Position numbers and translations under genes: made by a program. Source: Candidatus Sulfopaludibacter sp. SbA3 (GTDB lineage: Bacteria > Acidobacteriota > Terriglobia > Bryobacterales > Bryobacteraceae). From it: a DNA stretch of 64,000 bases. Location: assembly GCA_945890485.1 (NCBI GenBank), contig CAMDCN010000019.1:1-64000 (forward strand), read 5' to 3'. Positions 50,141 to 58,138 of the stretch are shown piece after piece. Positions within the stretch are counted from its first letter, which is position 1; each line of letters begins with the position of its first letter. The notes below the pieces were generated by a model that was not told the DNA's origin, did no database searches, and was given only the letters and a program-made list of their open reading frames with translations.

Positions 50141-51142
50141 ATGCCTGTATCCCCTGGAAAACTGAAACATCTCAAAGCCCTCGCCGACACCCGCGGCGTC
50201 ATCGCCGCCGCTGCCATGGATCAGCGCGGCAGCCTCCAGAAGTCCATCGCCGCCGCCAAAGGCGTGCCCGCCGATGCCATCACCCGCGAAGAGATGGAAG
50301 AGTTCAAGGTCATCGTCTCGAAGGTCTTGACGCCCCACGCCAGCGCCATCCTCCTCGACCCCGAGTTCGGCCTCCCCGCCGCCGCCGCCCGCGACAAGAA
50401 CTGCGGCCTCCTTCTCGCCTATGAGAAGACCGGCTACGACGCCAACACCCCCGGCCGTCTCCCGGACCTGCTCTCCGACGTCTCTGTCAAGCGCATCAAG
50501 GACATGGGCGGCGACGCCGTCAAGATCCTCCTCTACTACAACCCCTTCGACGACGCCAAGATCAACGACATCAAGCACGCCTTCTGCGAACGCATCGGCG
50601 CCGAGTGCGAATACTACGAAATCCCCTACTTTCTTGAGTTCATCGGGTACGACCCGAAGGGCGGCAGCGAAAAGGGTATCGAGTTCGCCAAGGCGAAGCC
50701 GGAGATCGTGCTCCAGAGCATGGTCGAGTTCTCGAAGCCCCAGTACAACGTCGACGTGCTGAAGGTGGAAGTCCCCGTGAACGCTGAGTTCGTCGAAGGC
50801 AGCAGCGTGTTCAAGGGCGAAGCCGCCTACACCCGCGCCCAGGCCCTCGAGTACTACCGCAAGGCCGCCGAAGTCGCCACCAAGCCGTTCATCTATCTCT
50901 CGGCCGGCGTTTCGAACGACCAGTTCACCGAGTCCCTCGCCATGGCCGCCGAAGCCGGTACGGCCTATAGCGGCGTGCTCTGCGGCCGCGCCACCTGGAA
51001 GGAAGGTATCCCGGTGTACGGCAAGCACGGCGCAAAGGCGCTCGAAGACTGGATGAGCACCGAAGGCGTGAAGAACATCAACGCTGTCAACGAGGCCATC
51101 AAGCCCGCCACCAGCATCTTCAAGGTCCTCGGCATCGAATAA
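50141..51142 (+). CDS. lacD: Tagatose-1,6-bisphosphate aldolase-like class I aldolase
   Basis: A 333-residue TIM-barrel aldolase of the LacD family. Visible family features are AAAMDQRGSLQKSI near the N-terminus, AILLDPEFGLPAA, GDAVKILLYYNPF, and DVLKVEVPVNAEFVEG, which carries the Schiff-base-type Lys, followed by FIYLSAGVSNDQF and GVLCGRATWKEG. Full length for the family. It is predicted to split tagatose-1,6-bisphosphate (or a related ketose bisphosphate) into DHAP and glyceraldehyde-3-phosphate. It lies 15 bases after ribF but shares no obvious pathway. It ends in a hairpin shared with the convergent esterase gene. Confidence 0.9.
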   Translation: MPVSPGKLKHLKALADTRGVIAAAAMDQRGSLQKSIAAAKGVPADAITREEMEEFKVIVSKVLTPHASAILLDPEFGLPAAAARDKNCGLLLAYEKTGYDANTPGRLPDLLSDVSVKRIKDMGGDAVKILLYYNPFDDAKINDIKHAFCERIGAECEYYEIPYFLEFIGYDPKGGSEKGIEFAKAKPEIVLQSMVEFSKPQYNVDVLKVEVPVNAEFVEGSSVFKGEAAYTRAQALEYYRKAAEVATKPFIYLSAGVSNDQFTESLAMAAEAGTAYSGVLCGRATWKEGIPVYGKHGAKALEDWMSTEGVKNINAVNEAIKPATSIFKVLGIE

Positions 51143-51158
51143 CCAAACCAACCCCAAC

Positions 51159-51187
51159 CCGGGAGGCTTGGCTACCAGGCCTCCCGG
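51159..51187. terminator. Bidirectional terminator-like hairpin between convergent genes
   Basis: CCGGGAGGC (51159-51167) pairs perfectly with GCCTCCCGG (51179-51187). The inner TTGG/CCAG extends the stem to 13 pairs with a three-base loop. It lies between the lacD stop and the esterase, whose TAG falls in the loop. There is no strong T-run. Confidence 0.65.
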
Positions 51188-52434
51188 TTCACCACCTTCA
51201 CCCGGAACAGCGGTTTCGCCCGCTCCGACTCCTCCATCTCGTACGTCTCCTCCGTCTTCCCCGCCTCCCAACCACGCCATAGCCAAGCCAACGACTCCGG
51301 CAGATCAAGCGTCCCCTGCGCAATCGCGTGGCTTCCTTCCCCAAACCGGAAATGAAAGTCGTAGCCCTTCATCTTCAAAGCATTCGCGAGTTGAATGTTG
51401 TTGAGCGGCCAACTCCCCGCCTGGTTCTCAATATCGTCGCTCCCGTCCGATAGCCAAACCCGGATGTTCTTCCGCGCCTCGCGCCGGACGCGATGCGACA
51501 CGATGTAGCCGCCGTCCTGGTTCTGCTCCGGCCGCCATTGAATGGCGGTGAAACTCCCGATGTGGGAGAGGACACGGCTGAACTGCCCCGGAAAATACCA
51601 AGCTACGTTCCACGCGCAGATCGCCCCCGACGACGCCCCGGCCATCGCCCGCGAGTAAGCATCCTTTCGAACCTTGTAAGACTTCTCCACCTCCGGCAGC
51701 ACCTCTTCGAGCAGGTACTTCCCGTACCGATCCGACACCGTATCGTACTGGATGCTCCGCATCCGGGTCCCCGTCGCTTCGCCGCCGTTGCCGGGCGAGA
51801 TCAGTACGTGCACCATCGGGGGGATGAGTTTCTTATGGACCAAGTTGTCGGAAACAATCTGCAACCGCAGGCGCAGCAGGTCGGCGTTCCCGACAATCGT
51901 CTCGCCGTCCTGCCAGACCATCAGGGGCGCACCCCGTTGGAGGTCGGCGCCCGCATTTACGTACACCCAGTAGTTCGCCGACATTCCGGGGTAGATCTTG
52001 CTCTGGAGCGTCCGCATCTCCGACAGCGTCCCCCGCGCCGCGCCGGGCAACGGATAAGCATCCGGGTTATACCCGGCTACGTCATACGTCCCGATTGGAC
52101 GCCCGTCGGCGAGATAGGTGTAGGTGTGAGTCGTCCCCAGACGCAGCGTCATAAGCCGGTACCAGAGCTTGGTCCCCTGCACTGCCGTCATCGCCACGGC
52201 CGGTTGCTTATCGACGGAGACCGTCGCTGGCTTCTCGCTTTCGACGGCGAACAGAAACTCCTGCCCCCAAACCGCAGCGCCGTCCCGGCCCTTCAATCCC
52301 GGCAGTCCTTTTCCCAGCAACTCGCCCAACCTAGGCGAATTGGTCCGCGCCGCCTCGATCAACTCCTGTAGCGGATGGACCTGCCCAAACATTATGCCCG
52401 CCAACAACAGAACGCCCAAAAACACTCGATTCAT
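51172..52434 (-). CDS. Secreted esterase, enterochelin-esterase/Fes-like
   Basis: A 420-residue protein with signal peptide MNRVFLGVLLLAGIMFGQ. An N-terminal beta-sandwich region (about 60-130; EFLFAVESEKPATVSVDKQPAVAM, YTYLADGRPIGTYD) precedes an esterase domain (about 150-400). The latter has the nucleophile elbow AMAGASSGAICAWNVAWYFP, the acidic residue in VWLSDGSDDIENQAGSW and the His in RFGEGSHAIAQGTLDLPESLAWLW. The plan matches secreted Fes/feruloyl-esterase-like enzymes. The natural ester is unknown. Confidence 0.85.
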   Translation of the reverse strand: MNRVFLGVLLLAGIMFGQVHPLQELIEAARTNSPRLGELLGKGLPGLKGRDGAAVWGQEFLFAVESEKPATVSVDKQPAVAMTAVQGTKLWYRLMTLRLGTTHTYTYLADGRPIGTYDVAGYNPDAYPLPGAARGTLSEMRTLQSKIYPGMSANYWVYVNAGADLQRGAPLMVWQDGETIVGNADLLRLRLQIVSDNLVHKKLIPPMVHVLISPGNGGEATGTRMRSIQYDTVSDRYGKYLLEEVLPEVEKSYKVRKDAYSRAMAGASSGAICAWNVAWYFPGQFSRVLSHIGSFTAIQWRPEQNQDGGYIVSHRVRREARKNIRVWLSDGSDDIENQAGSWPLNNIQLANALKMKGYDFHFRFGEGSHAIAQGTLDLPESLAWLWRGWEAGKTEETYEMEESERAKPLFRVKVVNREAW

Positions 52435-52443
52435 ACCGCATAC

Positions 52444-52866
52444 TTATATCGCATCCAACCCCCGGACCAGCAGTCCGATCGCCTGCTCCATCAGCAACAC
52501 TGCTGGCTTTACCCAGACTTCCGGACCCGAGGAAAATAACGAGTAGGCAAGGAAAATCGTCAGCGCGGAGGACGCCACCAGGGCGCCCACAACGCGCAGA
52601 AGCCAGTGCCCTCGGCGAATCACCAGAGCCCAAATCGCGGCCAGTAGACACTGCGACACCGCAAAGAGATATAGGCCAACCGTGGCGTGCCGGTCGTAAT
52701 AACGAAAGGTGCTCAGGCTGCCCTGATCCCGCGCCAGCCCAGCAGTGAATCCCATTCCCAACGCCGCCACTAGCAACCCGACCGAGAGCCAAACCAACAG
52801 CGCGGCAACGCACCACCCGATCACCGGATACCACCCCTGAATCCTCCTTCGCTCGACCAGCTGCAC
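52444..52866 (-). CDS. Small four-helix membrane protein, unknown function
   Basis: About 140 residues from GTG 52866 (VQLVERRRIQGWYP). The upstream open frame is Glu/Gly-rich and overlaps the divergent gene, so it was not used. Hydrophobic helices: VIGWCVAALLVWLSVGLLVAALGMGF, ATVGLYLFAVSQCLLAAIWALVI, HWLLRVVGALVASSALTIFLAYSLF and a C-terminal amphipathic stretch. I do not recognise the family. It lies just upstream of the esterase gene on the same strand (nine-base gap), so the two are probably cotranscribed. Confidence 0.65.
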   Translation of the reverse strand: MQLVERRRIQGWYPVIGWCVAALLVWLSVGLLVAALGMGFTAGLARDQGSLSTFRYYDRHATVGLYLFAVSQCLLAAIWALVIRRGHWLLRVVGALVASSALTIFLAYSLFSSGPEVWVKPAVLLMEQAIGLLVRGLDAI

Positions 52867-52908
52867 ATCCCCAGTTTGTCGCAAACGATTACTATAGGGA
52901 GCAAGTCC

Positions 52909-54318
52909 ATGCGCACCTTCCTCCTCCTCCCACTCCTCGCCCTCGGACTCTCCGCCGCCGACTGGCCCCAACTCCGCGGACCTGACGGCGCCGGCCTCTG
53001 CCCCTCCTGCTCCCCCCTTCCCTCCGAGTTCGGCCCAGACAAGAACGTCCTCTGGAAGACCGCCCTGCCCGAAGGCAAATCATCTCCCATCCTCGTCAAC
53101 GACCGGATCTTCCTCACCGGCGCCGAAGGAGACGATCTCGTCACCCTCTGCCTCAACCGCTCCACCGGCAAAGAACTCTGGCGCCGCGCCATCCGCGCCC
53201 CCAAACGCGAAGCCCAGCACACCCTCAACCATCGTGCCGCCCCCACCCCCACCACCGACGGCCGCAACCTCTACATCTTCTTCGCCGACTTCGGCCTCAT
53301 CTCCTATGACTTCGAAGGCAAACAGCGCTGGCAGTTACCCCTCGGCCCCTTCAACAGTCAACACGGCATCGTCGCCTCCCCTGTCTACGCCGACGGCAAA
53401 GTCGTCCTCGTCTGCGACCAGGACACCGACGCGTTCATCCTGGCCGTCGATGCCAATAGCGGCAAGATCGCCTGGCAAGTTCCCCGCGAAGTCATCAACG
53501 GCTACGCCACCCCGCTCATCTACCGCCCCGCCAGCGGCCCCGTGCAAATTATCGCGCCGGGCTCCTACCAGCTCACAGCCTACTCCCTCAACGACGGCAA
53601 AACGCTCTGGTTCGTTCGCGGCCTCACCTGCCAACCCAAGTCCGCGCCCATCATCGCCGGCGACACTCTCTATTTTAACGGCTGGACCCCGGGCAACGAT
53701 GCCGGTCAGCAGGTCGAACTCCCCGCCTTCGCCGAAGTCGCCGCCACGGCAGATGCCAACCGCGACGGCAAGCTCGCCCAAAGCGAACTGCCCCCACCCT
53801 GGCAGCCCACCGGCACCTGGCGTGCCATCGATCTTGACCGCGACGGCGTTCTGAACGAGCGCGAATGGACCTTCTTCCGTACTCGCCGCGCCGCGCGCAA
53901 CGGCGCCATGGCGATCAAACTCGGTGGCAGTGGCGACCTCACCAGCACCAACGTCCGCTGGCGCTACGAAAAGTCCCTGCCCGACGTCCCCGCGCCCCTC
54001 GTTCTTAACGACGTCGTCTTCCTCATCCGTAGCGGAGGCATCGCCACCACGCTGAACGCGCAGACCGGCAAGGTCATCAAGCAAGGTCGTTTAACGGGCG
54101 CCCTCGAAGACTACTACTCCTCGCCCATCGCCGTCGGCGGCAAGATTTATGTCGCCAGCGAACACGGCAAAGTCGTCGTCCTCAGCGCGACAGGCGAGTG
54201 GGAAATCCTCGCCGTCAACGACTTCGACTCTGACATCTTCGCCACCCCCGCCGTAAGCGAAGGCCGCATGTACTTGCGTACGAAGACTGCGCTTTATGCC
54301 ATCGGCGCCGCCCGGTAA
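52909..54318 (+). CDS. Secreted PQQ-like (BamB-type) propeller with inserted EF-hands
   Basis: About 469 residues. ATG 52909 has AGGGAG eight bases upstream and begins a signal peptide (MRTFLLLPLLALGLSAADW). PQQ/BamB-type repeats with A-x-D/N-x-x-x-G-K-x-x-W cores (LNRSTGKELWRRAI, VDANSGKIAWQVP, YSLNDGKTLWFVRG) form the propeller. Between late blades, around residues 281-317, are two calcium-binding loops: DANRDGKLAQSE and DLDRDGVLNERE. N-terminal DWPQLRGPDGAG is typical of exported Planctomycete/Acidobacterial PQQ-like proteins. A scaffold or calcium-dependent binding role is likely; no dehydrogenase residues were identified. Confidence 0.86.
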   Translation: MRTFLLLPLLALGLSAADWPQLRGPDGAGLCPSCSPLPSEFGPDKNVLWKTALPEGKSSPILVNDRIFLTGAEGDDLVTLCLNRSTGKELWRRAIRAPKREAQHTLNHRAAPTPTTDGRNLYIFFADFGLISYDFEGKQRWQLPLGPFNSQHGIVASPVYADGKVVLVCDQDTDAFILAVDANSGKIAWQVPREVINGYATPLIYRPASGPVQIIAPGSYQLTAYSLNDGKTLWFVRGLTCQPKSAPIIAGDTLYFNGWTPGNDAGQQVELPAFAEVAATADANRDGKLAQSELPPPWQPTGTWRAIDLDRDGVLNEREWTFFRTRRAARNGAMAIKLGGSGDLTSTNVRWRYEKSLPDVPAPLVLNDVVFLIRSGGIATTLNAQTGKVIKQGRLTGALEDYYSSPIAVGGKIYVASEHGKVVVLSATGEWEILAVNDFDSDIFATPAVSEGRMYLRTKTALYAIGAAR

Positions 54319-54319
54319 C

Positions 54320-54736
54320 CTACGCAATATCAACGGCCGGATACGCCTCCACATAGGCCTCGCCGTTGCAGCCCACGTAGTTTACGGTGCGCGCCGCAAA
54401 GTCGACCTCGTAACCAACCACACCCGCCCGCCAGCTTGCCTCGAGGAACTCCGGAAACGTGCTTTCCCCGGCCTGATCCGTCCGCAAGGCCCGGATCAGT
54501 GCGACCTCGTCAAAGGCTGGAATCTCCATCATGCCCGTCGCCAAAGGCGTTCCTGCAATCACCACCGGACCATCCTCGGTTAGAAACAAACTCTGACCCG
54601 CCGGCAGCGTCCAAGTATTCCGTTTCACCCCGGCCCGCCGCAGAGTCTCCGCCAGATACGGAAAACCGCCCACCTTCGGCCGGCCCGCCATCGCCCGCTG
54701 CAGGGCCGCTTGTAGGTTGTCTATCGCTTTACTCAT
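54320..54736 (-). CDS. DUF1398-family protein
   Basis: A 138-residue cytoplasmic protein matching the DUF1398 pattern: an N-terminal helix (IDNLQAALQRAM), GGFPYLAETLRRAGVKRNTWTLPAGQSLFLTEDGPVV and a final AGVVGYEVDFAARTVNYVGCNGEAYVEAYPAV. The function of the family is unknown. It follows the MarR gene on the same strand (21-base gap) and is probably under the same operator. It ends one base from the convergent propeller gene. Confidence 0.8.
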   Translation of the reverse strand: MSKAIDNLQAALQRAMAGRPKVGGFPYLAETLRRAGVKRNTWTLPAGQSLFLTEDGPVVIAGTPLATGMMEIPAFDEVALIRALRTDQAGESTFPEFLEASWRAGVVGYEVDFAARTVNYVGCNGEAYVEAYPAVDIA

Positions 54737-54757
54737 CGAAGTTCTCCTTGTCCTCCA

Positions 54758-55240
54758 TCACTCGATCGGCGTCGCTCTCATCCCATGGAACTCAGTCAGT
54801 TTGCGCAACACTTCCCACAGCCGCACCCGCTCCGCATCATCCAGGCAAGCAAAGAAATGGCTGTCATTGCGATCCGCAATCTCCACCAATTGCGGCAGCA
54901 ACCGGCGGCCCTGCCGGGTCAGGGAAAGCAACTGCACGCGCTGATCCTCCGGCAGAGTCCGGCGCGTAACCCAGCCCTTCTCCTCCAGCTTGTCGAGCAC
55001 CTTTGAAATCGCACCGCGGGTCATGCCAAGTGCGTCCGCCACTTCGCCAGGCTTAACCCCAGGCCGATCATGCACCTGGCTGAGCACCACCCACTCCGCC
55101 ACCGACAATCCACGCTCCTGCAGCGCCTTCGCGAACGTGGCCGAAACCTGATTAGAAACGCGCCGCAGCCAATAGCCCAAATGCCGCTCAATGCTTGCGG
55201 AAGACGAACTAGTTTCCACAGAAACTATCTTACTTTCCAT
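54758..55240 (-). CDS. MarR-family transcriptional regulator
   Basis: A 160-residue winged-helix regulator. The HTH is in KPGEVADALGMTRGAISKVLDKLEEKGWVTRRTLPEDQRVQLLSLT (about 65-110), flanked by the usual dimerisation helices. The N-terminal 15 residues are Ser-rich. ATG 55240 is the only plausible start, yet it lies in the middle of the second of two operator-like palindromes, so the mRNA leader must be very short or absent. It probably represses itself and the DUF1398 gene. Confidence 0.9.
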   Translation of the reverse strand: MESKIVSVETSSSSASIERHLGYWLRRVSNQVSATFAKALQERGLSVAEWVVLSQVHDRPGVKPGEVADALGMTRGAISKVLDKLEEKGWVTRRTLPEDQRVQLLSLTRQGRRLLPQLVEIADRNDSHFFACLDDAERVRLWEVLRKLTEFHGMRATPIE

Positions 55241-55250
55241 GGAAACTAGT
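55208..55250. promoter_or_regulatory. Double MarR operator over the marR start codon
   Basis: ACTAGTTTCCACAGAAACTA (55208-55227) and, on the other strand, ACTAGTTTCCATGGAAAGTA (55231-55250) agree at 17 of 20 positions. Their centres are 23 bases apart. The first contains perfect TAGTTTC/GAAACTA arms, the second a perfect TTTCCATGGAAA palindrome that includes the ATG. Confidence 0.75.
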
Positions 55251-55270
55251 TGTCAACGAGTGCGGTCGAA

Positions 55271-56518
55271 TTAATCCACTAGCGCCTGATACACCGATGC
55301 CAAGTACTTCGACTGAATATCCGTCCCGTTCGGCATCATCTGGATCATCAGCACCACCACCATCCGGCTCTTCGGATCCACCTGGTAAATCGTTCCGTAC
55401 GCCCCGCTCCACCCAAACGCGCCCACGGCCGCCAGCCCGCTCGCCCCGTATCGATCCACCGTCTGGAACCCGAACCCAAATCCCAAACCCGTCGCCGAAT
55501 GTAGTGCGCCCGATTGGTTCGTCGTCATCAACCCCACCGCCCGCGGCCCCAAAATCCGGGCTCCGCCTAGTTCCCCGCCCCGCCGGATCGCCTCCAAAAA
55601 TTGCGCATAGTCTCGAGCCGTCGACGTCAGTCCCGCCCCGCCGGCAAAGCTCTTTCGAGGCCCATGCACATAGTGGCCCTGCCCCCGCGCGCCGTCCGCG
55701 GCACGCACGATCTTCCCGCCCGCGCCCGTCGAGTACACCGCAGCCAGCCGGTCCTTCTCCGCCACCGGCACGAAGAACCGCGTATCCTTCAGCCCCAAAG
55801 GCCCGGTGATCCGAGCTCGCAGAAACTCATCCAGTGGCATTCCCGAAGCCTTCTCCACCACGCATCCCAGCACGTCCGTGTTGTAGCCATACACGTACGC
55901 CTCCCCCGGTTGCGACACAAACGGCAGCGTCCCCAGCCGTTCCATAGTTTCGCAAATCAGCTCTTCTTTATCCGCGGTATACCACCCGTTCCCCGCCGCC
56001 GGCCCCAAGCCCTTAGCCTCATACAACGCCGAAACATGCGGCTCCCGCCCATAGGAAATCCCCGCGGTGTGCGTCAACAAATGGGCAATCGTGATCGGCC
56101 GCCGTGCCGGGACCACGCGGGCCGTTCCGTTCTCATCCTTCTCGGCGACGCTTGTCTTCTTGAAGCTCGCGATGAAGTTCCCCACCGGCTCGTTGATGCC
56201 GATCTTGCCGTCCTCCACCAGCGCCATCACCGCCGCGCTCGTCATTGCCTTCGTCTGCGACGCAATTCGGAACAGCGTCCCAGTCGTCATCTTCCGGCCA
56301 GCTTCCTTGTCACTCCATCCCAGGGCACGTTCATATACCGGCTTGCCATCCCGCAGCACCAATGCGACGGCGCCCGCAATCTGTTCGTTATCCACGTACT
56401 GCTGCAGCAGACGGTCGACACGGGCCGCCCGCTCTGCCGGCAGCCCAGGACCCGGCTGCGCAAAACCAATTCCCGAAACCAGCCCAAGGGCCAGAAGAAG
56501 CCATACTGATCGATTCAT
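55271..56518 (-). CDS. Secreted serine hydrolase, class C beta-lactamase/EstB type
   Basis: A 415-residue protein with signal peptide (WLLLALGLVSGIGFAQ). The S-x-x-K motif is Ser87-Gln-Thr-Lys90 in FRIASQTKAM, the second motif falls in EAYVYGYNTDVLG (about 207-219), and late His/Gly segments (GHYVHGPRKSFAGGAGL, GAFGWSGAYGTIYQVDPKSRMVVVLMIQ) match family VIII esterases and penicillin-binding-protein-like hydrolases. An ester or D-peptide substrate is likely; a true beta-lactamase role is less so. It is upstream of marR on the same strand but separated by the operator pair. Confidence 0.88.
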   Translation of the reverse strand: MNRSVWLLLALGLVSGIGFAQPGPGLPAERAARVDRLLQQYVDNEQIAGAVALVLRDGKPVYERALGWSDKEAGRKMTTGTLFRIASQTKAMTSAAVMALVEDGKIGINEPVGNFIASFKKTSVAEKDENGTARVVPARRPITIAHLLTHTAGISYGREPHVSALYEAKGLGPAAGNGWYTADKEELICETMERLGTLPFVSQPGEAYVYGYNTDVLGCVVEKASGMPLDEFLRARITGPLGLKDTRFFVPVAEKDRLAAVYSTGAGGKIVRAADGARGQGHYVHGPRKSFAGGAGLTSTARDYAQFLEAIRRGGELGGARILGPRAVGLMTTNQSGALHSATGLGFGFGFQTVDRYGASGLAAVGAFGWSGAYGTIYQVDPKSRMVVVLMIQMMPNGTDIQSKYLASVYQALVD

Positions 56519-56527
56519 CTCCGTATC

Positions 56528-57784
56528 TTACTGTGCCAGCCCTCGCCTCGCCTCCTCGAGCGGCAGCGGATGGGCAAAGTAGTATCCCTGCCCCCCATGG
56601 ACACCCAGCTCCTGATACGCCCGCGCCGCCCGCAGGTCCTCGACGCCCTCCGCCACTACTTGCGACCCGGTCTCATTGGCAAACGTCACCAGCGCCGCGA
56701 CCAACGCTCGAGTCGTCAGATCCCGATCCACCACGCGCGCTAAGGTCAGGTCCAGCTTGATCAACTCCGGCCGCAACTGCATCAAGTGCTGCAGACTCGA
56801 AAAGCCGGCTCCCGCATCGTCCATCGCCAGCCTCACGCCCACCGCCCGCATCGGCGCCAAGGCCTGCTGAAGTTGCTCGAAGTCGTCCACCATCGAGTGT
56901 TCGGTCACCTCTAGCACCACTCGCGACAGCGGCGTCCCTGCCAGCGCCGCCGCCAAGTGTCCGCTCCGGATCAGCGCGGGGCTGCAATTCAGCGAGAGGT
57001 AGAGCGGCTCCGGGATTCGCGCGAACAAGGCGATGGCATTCCGTACCGCGCTCAGCTCCAACTCCACGCCTAATCCCACCGCCTCCGCCGCGGCAAACCA
57101 CTCGTCCGGAGGCCGCACCGGCGGCAGCGTGAACCGCGATAGTCCTTCGAGGCCGAGCGCTCTGCCGCTCAGCAGGTCGACAATCGGCTGAAACACCAGA
57201 TTGGGCGCTTGCCCTGCCAACGCCCCTTCAATCACAGCCCGGTCCCGGTTGCGAATCATCTCCGCCGCGCGGCTGGCGGACAACGGTCCCGCGAGAATTT
57301 CAGCAAAGGCCCGCATCACCTCCAGATCCCTCGGCCGCAAATCGGGGCGCGGCATCGGCCCGAAGCAGCAAAGCGTACCGTAGAGTTCTCCAGAAGCCAA
57401 ACGGATCGGCACGCCCAGATGCACCCCCACTGGGACACTTGCCGTAAATTCGATCGCCGTCGCCTCCGGCACCAACGAAGCATCAGCCATCAGCTCTGGC
57501 AACCGCCCATCCACGATGCGCTGGCAGTAGCCCTCCGATAGCGGGATCTCCATCCCCGGGCACACCACGGTCTGTGTGGCGTCGGCAGTTACGAAGCGGA
57601 TGCGCCGCCGGTCCGGAAGGAACTCGGAAATGAATCCAACGTCCAGGCCAAGATGTTTTCGCAGAGCGGTCAGCACCGCTGCAATTGCGGCGTCAGCCTC
57701 AGCCGGCGGACGCCCGCAATGCGGGTTTAGCGTATCCAAGGGCGAATCTGCCTCAGCATACGCCATACCGGCCCGGCAGCTCAA
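56528..57784 (-). CDS. GAF-EAL protein, cyclic di-GMP phosphodiesterase-like
   Basis: A 418-residue cytoplasmic protein starting at TTG 57784 (AGGAG eight bases upstream); ATG 57766 is an alternative. A GAF domain (about 30-165; LGLDVGFISEFLPDRRRIRFV, GVPIRLASGELYGTLCCFG) is followed by an EAL domain (about 185-410). The signature E-A-L-x-R reads LEGLSRF. The other catalytic residues look intact: SLNCSP (Asn), LEVTEHS (Glu), AMDDAGAGFSSL (Asp-Asp), LIKLDLTLAR (Lys), VVAEGVED (Glu) and GGQGYYFAHPLP (Gln). It probably hydrolyses c-di-GMP under control of a GAF ligand, with possible links to the tad pili and polysaccharide genes. Confidence 0.88.
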   Translation of the reverse strand: MSCRAGMAYAEADSPLDTLNPHCGRPPAEADAAIAAVLTALRKHLGLDVGFISEFLPDRRRIRFVTADATQTVVCPGMEIPLSEGYCQRIVDGRLPELMADASLVPEATAIEFTASVPVGVHLGVPIRLASGELYGTLCCFGPMPRPDLRPRDLEVMRAFAEILAGPLSASRAAEMIRNRDRAVIEGALAGQAPNLVFQPIVDLLSGRALGLEGLSRFTLPPVRPPDEWFAAAEAVGLGVELELSAVRNAIALFARIPEPLYLSLNCSPALIRSGHLAAALAGTPLSRVVLEVTEHSMVDDFEQLQQALAPMRAVGVRLAMDDAGAGFSSLQHLMQLRPELIKLDLTLARVVDRDLTTRALVAALVTFANETGSQVVAEGVEDLRAARAYQELGVHGGQGYYFAHPLPLEEARRGLAQ

Positions 57785-58138
57785 CCCGCGCGCTCCTATC
57801 GCTTCGCGTAGCCGCCATCGCGTCGTAATCCTCCTCCTTCGTTTCGGTCAGTGCCACTTTTCCCTGGGGATTGTGGTTGAGATTCGACAGAGGCATAGTT
57901 GGTGTTGCTATGATCCAGGAAATCGCTCCTGGGCGCTTCCACAATGTCCGGCGTCGTTTCAAATTCTCCGCGACCGTTATGTGAGACCTACTGGCCCGGC
58001 GTCACGTACGCCGTCAGAGACCAGGGCATATCCACGCTGACCACCTGGCGGCACCCCTCTCCTGGCCACATTAATGGAGTGGTCTGGGTCGGTGTAACCC
58101 CACGAATTTCGGCCCCGCCGTCAACAATACGAGGCACC
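57785..58138. other. Intergenic region between divergent genes
   Basis: This stretch of 354 bases separates the minus-strand GAF-EAL gene from the plus-strand SelA-like gene and must hold both promoters. I see no clear -35/-10 pair, hairpin or repeat. A 47-codon minus-strand frame (57753-57896) lacks a ribosome site and was not accepted. Confidence 0.5.

Noticed and set aside
49190-51286. Very long open frame (698 codons) on the minus strand
   Set aside because: It lies wholly opposite ribF and lacD, which have clear family motifs. Its product is Gly/Asp/Glu-rich with no domain, as expected from the antisense of GC-rich codons.
57753-57896. 47-codon minus-strand frame overlapping the GAF-EAL start
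   Set aside because: No ribosome site, no recognisable domain and no supporting context; the GAF-EAL gene has its own ribosome site inside it.
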